Positions 42,037 through 51,386 are shown, counted from the stretch's first letter. The stretch: 64,000 nt of DNA from Bacteroidaceae bacterium (GCA_024697785.1 JAILEU010000037.1:1-64000); one strand, 5' to 3'. Notes: generated by a model not told the origin, from the sequence alone. Made by a program: numbers and translations.

Positions 42037-43054
42037 CTCGAAACAGTTTAATGTTTTTGAACAAGGGGTTTTTCTTCAGCAGAATCAGCATTTCCATCGC
42101 CAGCAGCACGAGAGCAATCCAAGCCAGCACCTGGAACTGTTCATCGAAGTCGGAATAGACAGTTGTCTCCAAGTCGGCTTTCGCCAGCTTGTCTATCTCC
42201 TTCTGCAGCAGCTTCTGGGCGGCGTTGGTGTTATCGACGCGGATGTATGCCCCTCCGCCGGCCTTGGCAATCTCCTGGCACATTTGTTCGTTCAGGCGGG
42301 TGACGATGACGTTGCCCTCCTTGTCCTTGCGGTACTCGTTGGCTTTGTCACCGGGAATGGGTGCACCTTCAGGTGAGCCAACGCCCAGCACATACACCAT
42401 CATGCCCTTCTCGGCAGCGGCTTTAGCGGCCTCTTCTGCCCCACCCTCGTGGTTCTCACCATCGGTGATGATGATGATGGCGCGTCCCACATCCTCGCGG
42501 GGGGTGAAGCTGCGCGTTGCCATGTTGATGGCTGCTCGGATGTCGGTGCCCTGCGTCGTGATGAGGTTAGGTTCGATGGTCTCAAGGAACATTTTTGCAG
42601 AGATGAAGTCGCTGGTGATGGGCAGTTGAATGAATGCCTCGCCTGCAAAGACGATAAGGCCGATTTTGTCGTCCTGCATTTCATCGACAAGCTTGGCAAT
42701 AATCTTCTTCGACTTCTCGAGCCGGCTGGGAGCGACGTCTTGTGCCAGCATGGAGTTTGAGATGTCGAGCGCTATCACCGTCTCGATGCCCTGACGCTTG
42801 ATGGTCTCCATCTTTGTTCCGAACTGGGGACGAGCTGCGACAAGTATCAAGAAGAACAACGCGGCAAACGTAAGCCAAAACTTCAGTTTGTAGCGCAACG
42901 ACGACACCTCGGGCATCATATTCTTCAGCAAATCGGGGTCGCCATACGTTTTCAGATTGCGCTTCCGACGCAGATTCGAGCCGATGAAAAGAGCTATCAG
43001 CACGGGCAGCACTATCAGTAGAAAGAGGTATGTAGGATTTTCGAATCTAAACAT
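42023..43054 (-). CDS. batB: BatB, VWA-domain aerotolerance membrane protein
   Basis: 343 residues. Two N-terminal membrane helices (7-24; about 58-75), a von Willebrand A domain with MIDAS Asp-x-Ser-x-Ser in VIALDISNSMLAQD and the conserved ITDGENHEGG, and a C-terminal helix (about 312-330). It forms the VWA pair with BatA, the gene 37 bp upstream. Such proteins sit in the inner membrane with the VWA domain facing the periplasm and are thought to act with the MoxR ATPase as a chaperone-like complex. Confidence 0.95.
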   Translation of the reverse strand: MFRFENPTYLFLLIVLPVLIALFIGSNLRRKRNLKTYGDPDLLKNMMPEVSSLRYKLKFWLTFAALFFLILVAARPQFGTKMETIKRQGIETVIALDISNSMLAQDVAPSRLEKSKKIIAKLVDEMQDDKIGLIVFAGEAFIQLPITSDFISAKMFLETIEPNLITTQGTDIRAAINMATRSFTPREDVGRAIIIITDGENHEGGAEEAAKAAAEKGMMVYVLGVGSPEGAPIPGDKANEYRKDKEGNVIVTRLNEQMCQEIAKAGGGAYIRVDNTNAAQKLLQKEIDKLAKADLETTVYSDFDEQFQVLAWIALVLLAMEMLILLKKNPLFKNIKLFRDEKA

Positions 43055-43091
43055 GGTGGGATATCATTGCACAGATGAACAATTCATGGGG

Positions 43092-44093
43092 TTAGGGAAT
43101 ACGACGCAGAATGGTCAGACGAAGTAGCAACTCAAGCAAGATGCAGAGTGCGGCGGCCAGGGCAAAGGGCACGAACTCTTCGTTCTTTCGACTGAAGTCC
43201 TTTACGTTGAGCTTGGCCTTCTCGAGCTTATCAATTTCCTCATAGACCTCTTTCAGTTTGCTGTTGCTGGTGGCACGGTAGTATTGCCCGTCAGCTGTCT
43301 GGGCAATCTGCTGCAGCGTGTTTTCGTCGATTTCAACGGGCACATTCTGATAGATGGTAGTGCCGGCATAGGTTTGGAAGGGATACGGAGCTGTGCCGTT
43401 TGTGCCCACGCCGATGGTATAGACGCGGATGCCGAAGGTCTTGGCAATCTCAGCAGCCGTCAGCGGCGAGATGACGCCTCGGTTGTTCGAGCCATCCGTC
43501 AAGAGGATGATGACCTTCGACTTGGCCTTACTGTCCTTCAGACGGGTGACAGCATTAGCGATGCCGTCGCCGATGGCGGTGCCGTCCATGATGGTACCCT
43601 TCTGCACCATGTCGCACGACACATTGTTGAAGATGTTCAGCAGAACAGCATGGTCCGTCGTCAGGGGCGACTGTGTGAAGCTCTGTCCAGCAAAGATGGT
43701 GAGGCCGATGTTGTCGTTGGGACGCCCGTTGATGAAGTCTGCAGCCACCTGCTTAGCAGCTTCCAGACGGTTGGGCTTAAGGTCTTCGGCAAGCATACTG
43801 GTGGAGATATCGACAGCCATCATGATGTCGATGCCTTCGACTTCGCTGCGCTGCCAACTGTGGGTAGACTGCGGTCGGGCAAGGACAACGATGAGCAGGA
43901 CAAGCCCGGCCACACGCAACACAAACGGCAGATGTCTTAGCCACGTGAGGGGGCTTGGGGGCAGCGAGGCGTACATGGATGTTGTGGAGACCTGCATGTC
44001 AGGCTCGCTGCGGTCGTTGCGAAGCAGGTACCAGACGATGTAGCCGACAACGGGGAGAATCAGAAGGAAGTATCCTGGATTTGCAAATGTCAT
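43092..44093 (-). CDS. batA: BatA, VWA-domain aerotolerance membrane protein
   Basis: 333 residues from the ATG at 44093; the longer upstream frame reads into the preceding gene. Membrane helices at 5-22 and about 52-70, VWA domain with MIDAS VDISTSMLAEDL and LLTDGSNNRGVISP, then a C-terminal helix. Paralogous to BatB. It starts 14 bp after the unnamed membrane-protein gene, in the order found in other Bacteroidota bat operons. Confidence 0.95.
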   Translation of the reverse strand: MTFANPGYFLLILPVVGYIVWYLLRNDRSEPDMQVSTTSMYASLPPSPLTWLRHLPFVLRVAGLVLLIVVLARPQSTHSWQRSEVEGIDIMMAVDISTSMLAEDLKPNRLEAAKQVAADFINGRPNDNIGLTIFAGQSFTQSPLTTDHAVLLNIFNNVSCDMVQKGTIMDGTAIGDGIANAVTRLKDSKAKSKVIILLTDGSNNRGVISPLTAAEIAKTFGIRVYTIGVGTNGTAPYPFQTYAGTTIYQNVPVEIDENTLQQIAQTADGQYYRATSNSKLKEVYEEIDKLEKAKLNVKDFSRKNEEFVPFALAAALCILLELLLRLTILRRIP

Positions 44094-44107
44094 TTCTTTT
44101 TCCTCCT

Positions 44108-45289
44108 TTATATAAACAGATAGATAAAGTTGGCCAGCACCCAGGCGGCAATGAGCAGGGCGGCAAGGCCAATGACAATGATGCCCACCAGCAGCCAACG
44201 CTTCTGCGTTAGCGACATGCCCTTTACAACCTCGACGTACTCTATCACCTGCTCCTGGCCTTCAACCTCCTCGGGCTTTGTCTGGTCAACAAAGTCGGTG
44301 ACAACACCATAGTGGTGCATCTTCTCATTCTCGAAAGGCTGGAACTTGGCAAACTTGACGAAGTCGGAAGTGGAGAGCAAGTTCTGCATCTCGTCATACT
44401 GCTCGGGGGTGACAATGTCTTTCATCTTTTCCAGCACCTCGGCTGAGGTCATCTCGGTGGCATTGATGCCAAAACGGTTCTGAATATAGACACGCAGTGC
44501 ATCGGTGAGGTCGGTGTAGTAGGCCTTCGCATCCTCTTTAGCCCAACCTTTGTTCTCGTTTATCTCGCCGAGCGACATGCTGGCCTGCACATGGGCAGGA
44601 ATCTTGGGCTCTAGCGTCACACGCCTGAGGATAGGTTGATTCTTGAGATAGTGCTGCAAGAGATAGATGAACAGGAAGACCAGCACGGCAACACCCAACA
44701 GAGTGAACAGCAGCGGCTTTACCTCGCGGAACAGCAGCGGCGCCTTTCGGATGTCCTTGATGCCGCAGATGGTGTAGAGGTACTCTTCGGTGATGGTATT
44801 GTTCTCGGGCAGGACATCGTCAACCATCCACACCTTCAGGGCCAGCGCATTCGAGCAGTAGGTCATGCTGTCGGCCACTACTTCGAAGCTGTTGATGTGG
44901 TAGAGACCAGGGTTGAAGGAAGTGATGGTGATGTCCTGATGAAGGGTCATACGACTGCCGTCGTTCAGATAGATGGTGTCGATGGGCGTTGTGCTGACAA
45001 CCTCGATGTCTGCCGAAAGGGAGTCGCGGATCTGAGGCATCAGGGCCTCTTCCAGCACAAACGAAATGCTGTCGTTCACGTCAGGCATCTGAACAGCCTG
45101 TCCTTTGCCGCAGGTGACATTCAAGTGGATGCACGTCTGTTCGCCGATAAGCAGATTCAGGCTGTCGATGGTGGCTTCAACCTTGATAGCTGTCTGTCCC
45201 CACGAAGGGCTGAGTCCGAACAAGCCCGACAACAGAAGGGCCAGGACCGGCATTCTCTTATGATGAAGCAAGAACTTCATACGGCTCAT
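44108..45289 (-). CDS. bat-operon membrane protein of unknown function
   Basis: 393 residues with a signal peptide (LLLSGLFGLSPSWG near the start), an N-terminal beta-rich periplasmic domain (ATIDSLNLLIGEQTCIHLNV) resembling BatD-type sandwiches, a membrane helix at about 206-225 (LLFTLLGVAVLVFLFIYLL), a cytoplasmic helical region (TDLTDALRVYIQNRFGINATEMTSAEVLE) and a C-terminal membrane helix. A protein like this is normally encoded between the DUF58 gene and batA. The helical region resembles the cytoplasmic tail of BatD. No enzymatic motif is seen. Confidence 0.78.
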   Translation of the reverse strand: MSRMKFLLHHKRMPVLALLLSGLFGLSPSWGQTAIKVEATIDSLNLLIGEQTCIHLNVTCGKGQAVQMPDVNDSISFVLEEALMPQIRDSLSADIEVVSTTPIDTIYLNDGSRMTLHQDITITSFNPGLYHINSFEVVADSMTYCSNALALKVWMVDDVLPENNTITEEYLYTICGIKDIRKAPLLFREVKPLLFTLLGVAVLVFLFIYLLQHYLKNQPILRRVTLEPKIPAHVQASMSLGEINENKGWAKEDAKAYYTDLTDALRVYIQNRFGINATEMTSAEVLEKMKDIVTPEQYDEMQNLLSTSDFVKFAKFQPFENEKMHHYGVVTDFVDQTKPEEVEGQEQVIEYVEVVKGMSLTQKRWLLVGIIVIGLAALLIAAWVLANFIYLFI

Positions 45290-45329
45290 TTCATATCTTT
45301 TGTAATTCGTTCTTATTCCTTTTTATCAA

Positions 45330-46202
45330 TCACACGCCTCTTTTGGCAAACAGCGCCAGAAGGGCTTTCACATAGTCTTCGTCCGTACGTACAGACACGC
45401 TGTCCACGTTGCACTTCAACAGCGTGTCGGTGAGTTTTTGCTGGCGATCAACCCACCAAGCATGGTGCGAATTACGCACGCGGGCAGACGATGTGTCGAT
45501 GTACTGTGTGGCACTTGTCTCAGCATCGCGTACCTTCATCAGTCCGACATTGGGTAACTCCTCCACCCGACGGTCGTACACCTGAATGGCTACCACATCG
45601 TGTTTGCGGTTGGCAATCGTCAGGGCATCCTTGAGGTCGTGACTATCGATGAAATCGCTCATCAGGAAGCACGTGCAACGTTTCTTGATAGCATTGGTAA
45701 GGTATTGGAGGGGGACGTTGATGTCCGTCAGGCGGCTTTCGGCATGGAAGTCGAGCAGCTCACGAATGATGTAGAGGATGTGCTTGCGGCCCTTCTGAGG
45801 CGGAATGAAGCGCTCCACCTTGTCCGTAAAGAAGATGACACCGATTTTATCGTTGTTCTGGATAGCCGAGAAGGCAAGCGTTGCAGCAATCTCGGCAACC
45901 ATGTCCTTTTTATACTGGACAGCCGTGCCGAAGTCGAGGCTTTGCGACATGTCAACCAACAGCATGACGGTGAGTTCGCGTTCCTCTTCATAGACTTTCA
46001 CGTATGGATGGTTGAAGCGGGCCGTGACGTTCCAGTCGATGTCACGTACATCGTCGCCGTACTGATACTCACGCACTTCAGAGAAGGCCATACCACGCCC
46101 CTTGAAAGCCGTGTGGTACTGTCCGGCAAACAGGTTGTTGGACAGTCCGCGCGCCTTTATCTCTATCTTGCGTACTTTTTCTATCAGTTCGTTTGCATCC
46201 AT
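45330..46202 (-). CDS. DUF58 domain-containing protein
   Basis: 290 residues from the ATG at 46202, which leaves a 4-bp gap to moxR; an in-frame GTG further upstream would overlap moxR. DUF58 core: GRGMAFSEVREYQYGDDVRDIDWNVTAR followed by VKVYEEERELTVMLLVDMSQS, a degenerate VWA-like fold. No membrane helix. DUF58 proteins are encoded with MoxR ATPases and are thought to be adaptors or substrates of that complex. Confidence 0.94.
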   Translation of the reverse strand: MDANELIEKVRKIEIKARGLSNNLFAGQYHTAFKGRGMAFSEVREYQYGDDVRDIDWNVTARFNHPYVKVYEEERELTVMLLVDMSQSLDFGTAVQYKKDMVAEIAATLAFSAIQNNDKIGVIFFTDKVERFIPPQKGRKHILYIIRELLDFHAESRLTDINVPLQYLTNAIKKRCTCFLMSDFIDSHDLKDALTIANRKHDVVAIQVYDRRVEELPNVGLMKVRDAETSATQYIDTSSARVRNSHHAWWVDRQQKLTDTLLKCNVDSVSVRTDEDYVKALLALFAKRGV

Positions 46203-46206
46203 GTCA

Positions 46207-47202
46207 TCAGGGCACTTCAACCTTGTTCAGAATCTTGCTGACGATTTCCTCGGCAGCGATGTTGCTGGCTTCGGCTTCGTAGGTGAGCCCGATGCGGTGG
46301 CGCAGCACGTCGTGGGCAACGGCACGTACGTCCTCGGGAACGACATATCCGCGACGCTTGATGAAGGCGTAGGCACGGGCGGCAAGGGCGAGGTTGATGG
46401 AGGCACGGGGCGAGCCGCCGAAGGATATCATGTTCTTCAGTTCCTTCAGGTCGTACTTGTCGGGATAGCGTGTGGCAAACACGATGTCGGCAATGTACTG
46501 CTCAATCTTTTCGTCGATATAGACTTCGCGGACAATGTTGCGGGCGGCAAGAATCTCATCGGCCTTCATAATGGGCTTAACGGTCATCTTCTCGCCGCTG
46601 ATATTCTGACGGATAATCTTCTTCTCCTCGTCGAGCTTCGGATAGTCGATGACAACTTTCATCATGAAACGGTCCACCTGAGCTTCGGGAAGCGGATAGG
46701 TACCCTCCTGCTCGATGGGGTTCTGCGTAGCCATCACCAGGAAGGGCTCGGGCAGCTTGTAGGTCTCCTTGCCGATGGTCACCTGACGCTCCTGCATGGC
46801 TTCGAGCAATGCGCTCTGCACCTTGGCGGGGGCTCGGTTGATTTCATCAGCCAGCACGAAGTTGGCAAACACGGGACCTTTGTTGGGAAGGAACGTCTCG
46901 TCCTTTTGGCTATAGATCATAGTGCCGGTGACATCGGCAGGTAACAGGTCAGGAGTAAACTGGATGCGGCTGTACTTGGCATCGATAAGGGATGAAAGCG
47001 TCTTGATGGCAAGCGTCTTGGCCAAGCCGGGAACACCTTCGAGCAGGACGTGTCCATCGGAAAGCAGACCGATGAGAAGCGATTCCACGAGGTGTTTCTG
47101 ACCGACGATTACCTGGTCCATGCCCGCCATCAGGTTGGTGACAAAAGCACTCTGTCTTTCAATTTTTTCGTTCAGTTCACGAATGTCAATGGTAGTGGTC
47201 AT
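46207..47202 (-). CDS. moxR: MoxR-family AAA+ ATPase
   Basis: 331 residues. Walker A LLEGVPGLAKTLAIKTL (about 75-91), Walker B FVLADEINRAPAKVQSALLEAMQE, sensor 1 VMATQNPIEQEGTYPLPEAQVDRF and the C-terminal lid with GGSPRASINLALAARAYA are all typical MoxR. It acts as a chaperone-like motor for the VWA proteins encoded downstream. It starts 37 bp after the HU-LysM gene. Confidence 0.96.
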   Translation of the reverse strand: MTTTIDIRELNEKIERQSAFVTNLMAGMDQVIVGQKHLVESLLIGLLSDGHVLLEGVPGLAKTLAIKTLSSLIDAKYSRIQFTPDLLPADVTGTMIYSQKDETFLPNKGPVFANFVLADEINRAPAKVQSALLEAMQERQVTIGKETYKLPEPFLVMATQNPIEQEGTYPLPEAQVDRFMMKVVIDYPKLDEEKKIIRQNISGEKMTVKPIMKADEILAARNIVREVYIDEKIEQYIADIVFATRYPDKYDLKELKNMISFGGSPRASINLALAARAYAFIKRRGYVVPEDVRAVAHDVLRHRIGLTYEAEASNIAAEEIVSKILNKVEVP

Positions 47203-47239
47203 ATTTTTTTTTATTGTATGGGTTTATGCTATGATTTTT

Positions 47240-48646
47240 TTATTTGGCTTTCAGTTCAGGGATGGCGATGCTCTTACCCACTTGTACGCTGTTGGGGTTC
47301 TTCAGGCCATTATGTTTGACGATGTAGGGCCAGAGGCGTTTGTCGTTGTAGTATTTGCGTGCCAGCTGGACAATGGTTTCGCCCTCCTGCACGGTATGCG
47401 TCGCTTTCGTGCCGAGGATAACGTAGCCCGTAGTGTCAGCCATCGTGATGTCTTTGAGGCTCTTTTCGCCTGAACGGGCTGGCTGGACAGTTGTTTTCTG
47501 CTGTGCAGGCTTAGCTTCCGCTGACTTAGCTTCGGCAGGCTCAGCCCCGGCTGGCTTCACTTCCAACGTCTTTGCCTCTTCAGGGACGGCTTGGGTGGTC
47601 TTGACTTCGAGCGTCTTTCCCTCCTCTGAAGATATTTGTGTACTATCATGAACGATGCTTGCCGTAGTAGAGCATGCCGCGGGGGTTGGTTTGGGCGAAT
47701 CCGTCTTTATGACGATATTAGGCTTTTTGTCGCTGAAATCGACGTGTTCGACCTTAATGCTGTTCTCTTTCTCTCCTGCTGCATGAGCATATGTAGGCTT
47801 TTCAAACCCCTTTCCAAAGGTGATGTAGATATAGAGACAGACTGAAACGAGGAGTAACAAGACGATGGGCAGCCAGTAATGCCACGAACGGCGCGGTCTT
47901 CTCGTCCTCTTTACGTTGTCTGGCTCTCGCTTCAAGGCCTCTGGTTCAGGAGTGCCGGTTTCCTTCCTTACTGGCTCATCCTCAGGTACAAGAATCGGTT
48001 CTGGCTCTATGGCTATCTCGGTCTCTGGCTCTGTCGTTGCCTCTGGCCGGGCAGCTTCCCCTGAATCCGCTTTTGTCCCGGCTGATTCCACAGGCTCGGG
48101 TTCTGTCATTGTTTCTACATCAGCCGCAGCTTCGTATACTGAAGGCGTTTCTGACTCCGATTCTGTCCCTGCCGGCATTTCCAGCGCAGTCGTCTCTTCC
48201 TGTACTTCCGGCTTTTCTTCTGCAGCAGAAGAGAACGTCTCATTCACTTCATCAGCATGCAGCAGAGCACCCGCGTCCAAACCGGCATCTTCCACTCTGT
48301 CAGTTTCTTCCTGGGTGGAGTAACCGTCGTTTAGCTCCGTTGTTTCGAACTGGGCAAAGGGCTTGTTAATGCGTTCCTTCAGCGCTGTTTCGGGCAGGAA
48401 CGTCACTTTGCGGTAGCCCTTGATGACGATGCGCTCACCGGTGTTGACATCGACGCTCTCCCTGCCCATGACGGCTGAGAGCTTAAATGTCCCCCACCCC
48501 TTCACTTTAACAATGTCATCCTGTGCAAGGCCGTCGGCAAGCACATCGAAGAAGGCGCGGACGAAGCCCTCGGCTTGCGATGCCGTGAGGCTGCTCTTCT
48601 CAGCAAGCTCTTCCGCGAGGTTCAGTACAGATAATTTCTTCTCCAT
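47240..48646 (-). CDS. HU-like DNA-binding domain fused to a membrane helix and LysM
   Basis: 468 residues. Residues 1-95 are an HU/IHF-like domain (LNLAEELAEKSSLTASQAEGFV, then VKVKGWGTFKLSAVMGRESVDVNTGE). Residues about 100-250 are an acidic Glu/Pro/Ala/Thr-rich linker ending in a basic RTRRPRRS cluster. A single membrane helix at 257-278 (WLPIVLLLLVSVCLYIYITFG) follows. A second linker with EAKTLEVK-type repeats leads to a C-terminal LysM domain from about 417 (HTVQEGETIVQLARKYYND). Topology puts the DNA-binding domain inside and LysM in the periplasm, a direct chromosome-to-cell-wall tether. It sits 10 bp after a normal HU gene. Confidence 0.88.
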   Translation of the reverse strand: MEKKLSVLNLAEELAEKSSLTASQAEGFVRAFFDVLADGLAQDDIVKVKGWGTFKLSAVMGRESVDVNTGERIVIKGYRKVTFLPETALKERINKPFAQFETTELNDGYSTQEETDRVEDAGLDAGALLHADEVNETFSSAAEEKPEVQEETTALEMPAGTESESETPSVYEAAADVETMTEPEPVESAGTKADSGEAARPEATTEPETEIAIEPEPILVPEDEPVRKETGTPEPEALKREPDNVKRTRRPRRSWHYWLPIVLLLLVSVCLYIYITFGKGFEKPTYAHAAGEKENSIKVEHVDFSDKKPNIVIKTDSPKPTPAACSTTASIVHDSTQISSEEGKTLEVKTTQAVPEEAKTLEVKPAGAEPAEAKSAEAKPAQQKTTVQPARSGEKSLKDITMADTTGYVILGTKATHTVQEGETIVQLARKYYNDKRLWPYIVKHNGLKNPNSVQVGKSIAIPELKAK

Positions 48647-48656
48647 GTCGTTTCAC

Positions 48657-48980
48657 TTATTGCCTTGATACATGGTCTTCTGCCGACGCTTCCATGTTGT
48701 CTGCGTCTGCGTTGAATCTCTCTTTCAGCGAGGCGCTTTGCTTGAAGCTCAGGGCCAGTTTGGGCGGAATCAGGTAGCGCTTGCCCGTGGTGGGATTGAC
48801 GGAGACGCGCTCCATCTTCTTCTTCACTTCGAAGGTGCCGAACCCCACAGCGGCAATGGTGTCGTTTTCCTCCAGATGGCTCGTCATCAATGCCTCGAAA
48901 TCCTCTATAAGCTTCAGCGTGTCGGACGGCGTACGTCCCGTGCGCTTGGAGAGCGCTGTGATAAATTCCTTGTTGTTCAT
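48657..48980 (-). CDS. HU/IHF-family DNA-binding protein
   Basis: 107 residues. N-terminal helices (MNNKEFITALSKRTGRTPSDTLKLIEDFEALM) and the beta-arm region with the motif VGFGTFEVKKKMERVSVNPTTGKRYLIPPK, with the tip Pro seen as NPTTGK. A dimeric nucleoid protein that bends DNA. It starts 3 bp after rimO and 10 bp before the HU-LysM gene, so the two HU-type genes could arise by tandem duplication. Confidence 0.94.
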   Translation of the reverse strand: MNNKEFITALSKRTGRTPSDTLKLIEDFEALMTSHLEENDTIAAVGFGTFEVKKKMERVSVNPTTGKRYLIPPKLALSFKQSASLKERFNADADNMEASAEDHVSRQ

Positions 48981-48983
48981 GTT

Positions 48984-50318
48984 TCAGATGGTTTTTGCGT
49001 AGAGGTCAAATTCGTCGGCATCGGTGACGAGGACGTTGTAGAATTGTCCTGCCGTCAGCTTGTTTCCATTCTTTTCTATCAACACTTCGGGGTCAACCTC
49101 TGGCGAGTCGTATTCCGTACGTCCGATGTAGTAGTCTCCCTCCTGGCGGTCTATGATGACGCGGATAGTTTTGCCTATCATCGAATGGCTTACCTCGCCG
49201 GCAATCTCCTGCTGGACGGCCATCAGCTCGTTAAGACGTTGCTGCTTGACATCGTCGGGAACATCGTCGGCGTAGTGTTCAGCGGCATAGGTGCCCTCTT
49301 CCTCGCTATAGGCAAACGCACCCATTCGCTCGAAGCGAGCATGCCGCACAAACGTTTTCAGTTGCTCGAAATCATCGTCTGTCTCGCCTGGGAAACCTAC
49401 CATCAGCGTCGTACGGAGGAAGATGCCGGGCACCTCGCGACGAAGGGTCGCAAGCAGGTTGTAGGTCTCCTGAGAGGTGATGTGACGGCGCATGCGCTTC
49501 AGCACGGGGTTGCTGATGTGCTGCAAGGCGATGTCGAGGTAGTTGCACACGTTGGGGCGCTCGCGCATCACGCGCAACAGGTCGAAGGGAAAGCCCGTGG
49601 GATAGGCATAGTGAAGCCTGAGCCACTCCACGCCGCGGATATCGGCCATCTTCTCCGTCAGCTCGGCAATGCTGCGCTTATGATAGAGGTCCAGCCCATA
49701 GTACGTCAGATCCTGCGCAATAAGCTGTATCTCCTTGACCCCCTGATTAGTCAGCCAACGCACTTCGTCCAGAATCTCTTCCATCGGACGGGAGACGTGA
49801 TGGCCTGTAATGATGGGAATGGCGCAATAGGCACACAGACGGTTACAGCCCTCGCCGATTTTCACGTATGCATAGTGCGAAGGCGTCGTTATCACTCGCT
49901 GAAAACGAAGGCTTTGTTCCGAAGTCTGGCCGTCTGAAGCCGGACCGTCTGCTTTCCTGAGCAGCCTAACCTCTTCAACCAGTTCGTTCCAGTTGAACTT
50001 GCCGAAGTATCGGTCCACTTCGGGAATCTCATCGTTGAGTTCCTGGAAGAAGCGCTCCGAGAGGCAGCCCATCACGTACACCTTGCGGACGTGACGATGT
50101 GCCTTCTGCTCACAGACTTCGAGTATCATGTTGACGGATTCCTCCTTGGCGTCGCCGATGAATCCGCAGGTATTGATGACCACAATCTCGCCGCTCACAT
50201 TGTCGGGATTATGACAGACGGTGTAGCCCAACGCCTCCAATCGCTTCATCAGCTTCTCCGAATCTACCAGATTCTTTGAGCAGCCCAGCGTGATGACGTC
50301 TATGCGGTTACGGATCAT
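48984..50318 (-). CDS. rimO: ribosomal protein S12 methylthiotransferase RimO
   Basis: 444 residues. N-terminal MTTase domain with three cluster Cys (LGCSKN, NTCGF, MGCLSE), the radical-SAM CxxxCxxC in EGCNRLCAYCAIP, and a C-terminal TRAM domain (GKTIRVIIDRQEGDYYIGR). LGCSKN and the overall length fit RimO rather than MiaB. It methylthiolates Asp in S12. It starts 6 bp after ftsY, and this ftsY-rimO pairing is the usual Bacteroidota order. Confidence 0.96.
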   Translation of the reverse strand: MIRNRIDVITLGCSKNLVDSEKLMKRLEALGYTVCHNPDNVSGEIVVINTCGFIGDAKEESVNMILEVCEQKAHRHVRKVYVMGCLSERFFQELNDEIPEVDRYFGKFNWNELVEEVRLLRKADGPASDGQTSEQSLRFQRVITTPSHYAYVKIGEGCNRLCAYCAIPIITGHHVSRPMEEILDEVRWLTNQGVKEIQLIAQDLTYYGLDLYHKRSIAELTEKMADIRGVEWLRLHYAYPTGFPFDLLRVMRERPNVCNYLDIALQHISNPVLKRMRRHITSQETYNLLATLRREVPGIFLRTTLMVGFPGETDDDFEQLKTFVRHARFERMGAFAYSEEEGTYAAEHYADDVPDDVKQQRLNELMAVQQEIAGEVSHSMIGKTIRVIIDRQEGDYYIGRTEYDSPEVDPEVLIEKNGNKLTAGQFYNVLVTDADEFDLYAKTI

Positions 50319-50324
50319 TGGAAA

Positions 50325-51323
50325 TTAGTTGAAGAGTGAATCGACAAATTCTTCTTTGTCAAACAACTGCAAATCGTTTATGCCTTCGCCCAGTCCAACG
50401 TATTTGACCGGAATCTGGAACTGATCGCTGACGCCAATGACGACGCCTCCCTTAGCCGTGCCGTCAAGTTTGGTGATGGCAAGGGCTGTCACTTCGGTAG
50501 CCTTGGTGAACTGTTTGGCCTGCTCGAAGGCGTTCTGTCCTGTGCTTCCGTCAAGCACCAGCAGCACCTCGTCAGGGGCATGGGGAACGACTTTTTTCAT
50601 GACGTTCTTTATCTTCGTCAGCTCGTTCATCAGGCCGATTTTGTTGTGCAGGCGTCCGGCTGTGTCGATGATGACGACATCGGCGTTGTTGGCAACGGCC
50701 GACTTCATGGTGTCGAAGGCCACCGACGCAGGGTCGGCACCCATATTCTGCTTGACGACAGGCACATCGGCTCTCCTGCCCCACTCCACAAGCTGCTCAA
50801 CGGCAGCTGCACGGAACGTGTCGGCGGCACCCAGATAGACGTTTAGACCGGCTGTCTTGAACTTATTGGCCAGTTTTCCAATCGTAGTGGTCTTGCCTAC
50901 GCCGTTCACACCTACCACCATGATGACATAGGGCTTCTGGTCGGTGTCAAAGACGAAATTGTCGGCATCGCCCGAGCGGTTCTCGGTGAGCAGAGCCGCT
51001 ATCTCTTCTTTCAGAATGCGGTTCAGCTCGTTGGTGTTGAGGTATTTGTCGCGTGCCACGCGTGCTTCGATGCGTTTGATGATTTTAAGCGTGGTCTCAA
51101 TACCTACATCGCTGGTGATGAGGGCTTCTTCAAGGTTGTCCAGCACTTCGTCATCGACTTTCGACTTGCCGGCAACGGCACGGGCCACTTTCGACAGGAC
51201 GCTCTCTTTCGAGCGCGCCAGTCCCTTGTCGTAAACCGCTTTGGCCTCTGCAGCCTGAGCAGCCTCTTCCGTGCTCAGGCTCTTATCCTTCCTGGATTTC
51301 GTGAAAAAAGAAAATAAGCCCAT
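50325..51323 (-). CDS. ftsY: signal recognition particle receptor FtsY
   Basis: 332 residues, with a short N-terminal A region as in other Bacteroidota. The N domain (about 30-120) and the SRP GTPase G domain follow: GVNGVGKTTTIGKLA (P loop), DTFRAAAVEQL, DTAGRLHNK and TKLDGTAKGG. It docks ribosome-SRP complexes at the membrane. It is the first gene of the leftward block, with its own promoter at 51387-51416. Confidence 0.97.
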   Translation of the reverse strand: MGLFSFFTKSRKDKSLSTEEAAQAAEAKAVYDKGLARSKESVLSKVARAVAGKSKVDDEVLDNLEEALITSDVGIETTLKIIKRIEARVARDKYLNTNELNRILKEEIAALLTENRSGDADNFVFDTDQKPYVIMVVGVNGVGKTTTIGKLANKFKTAGLNVYLGAADTFRAAAVEQLVEWGRRADVPVVKQNMGADPASVAFDTMKSAVANNADVVIIDTAGRLHNKIGLMNELTKIKNVMKKVVPHAPDEVLLVLDGSTGQNAFEQAKQFTKATEVTALAITKLDGTAKGGVVIGVSDQFQIPVKYVGLGEGINDLQLFDKEEFVDSLFN

Positions 51324-51386
51324 CTGTCGAATCTCTTGTTACATTCAATATGCGTGCTGTCACGTCTCCTTGTTAATAAAGGACTG

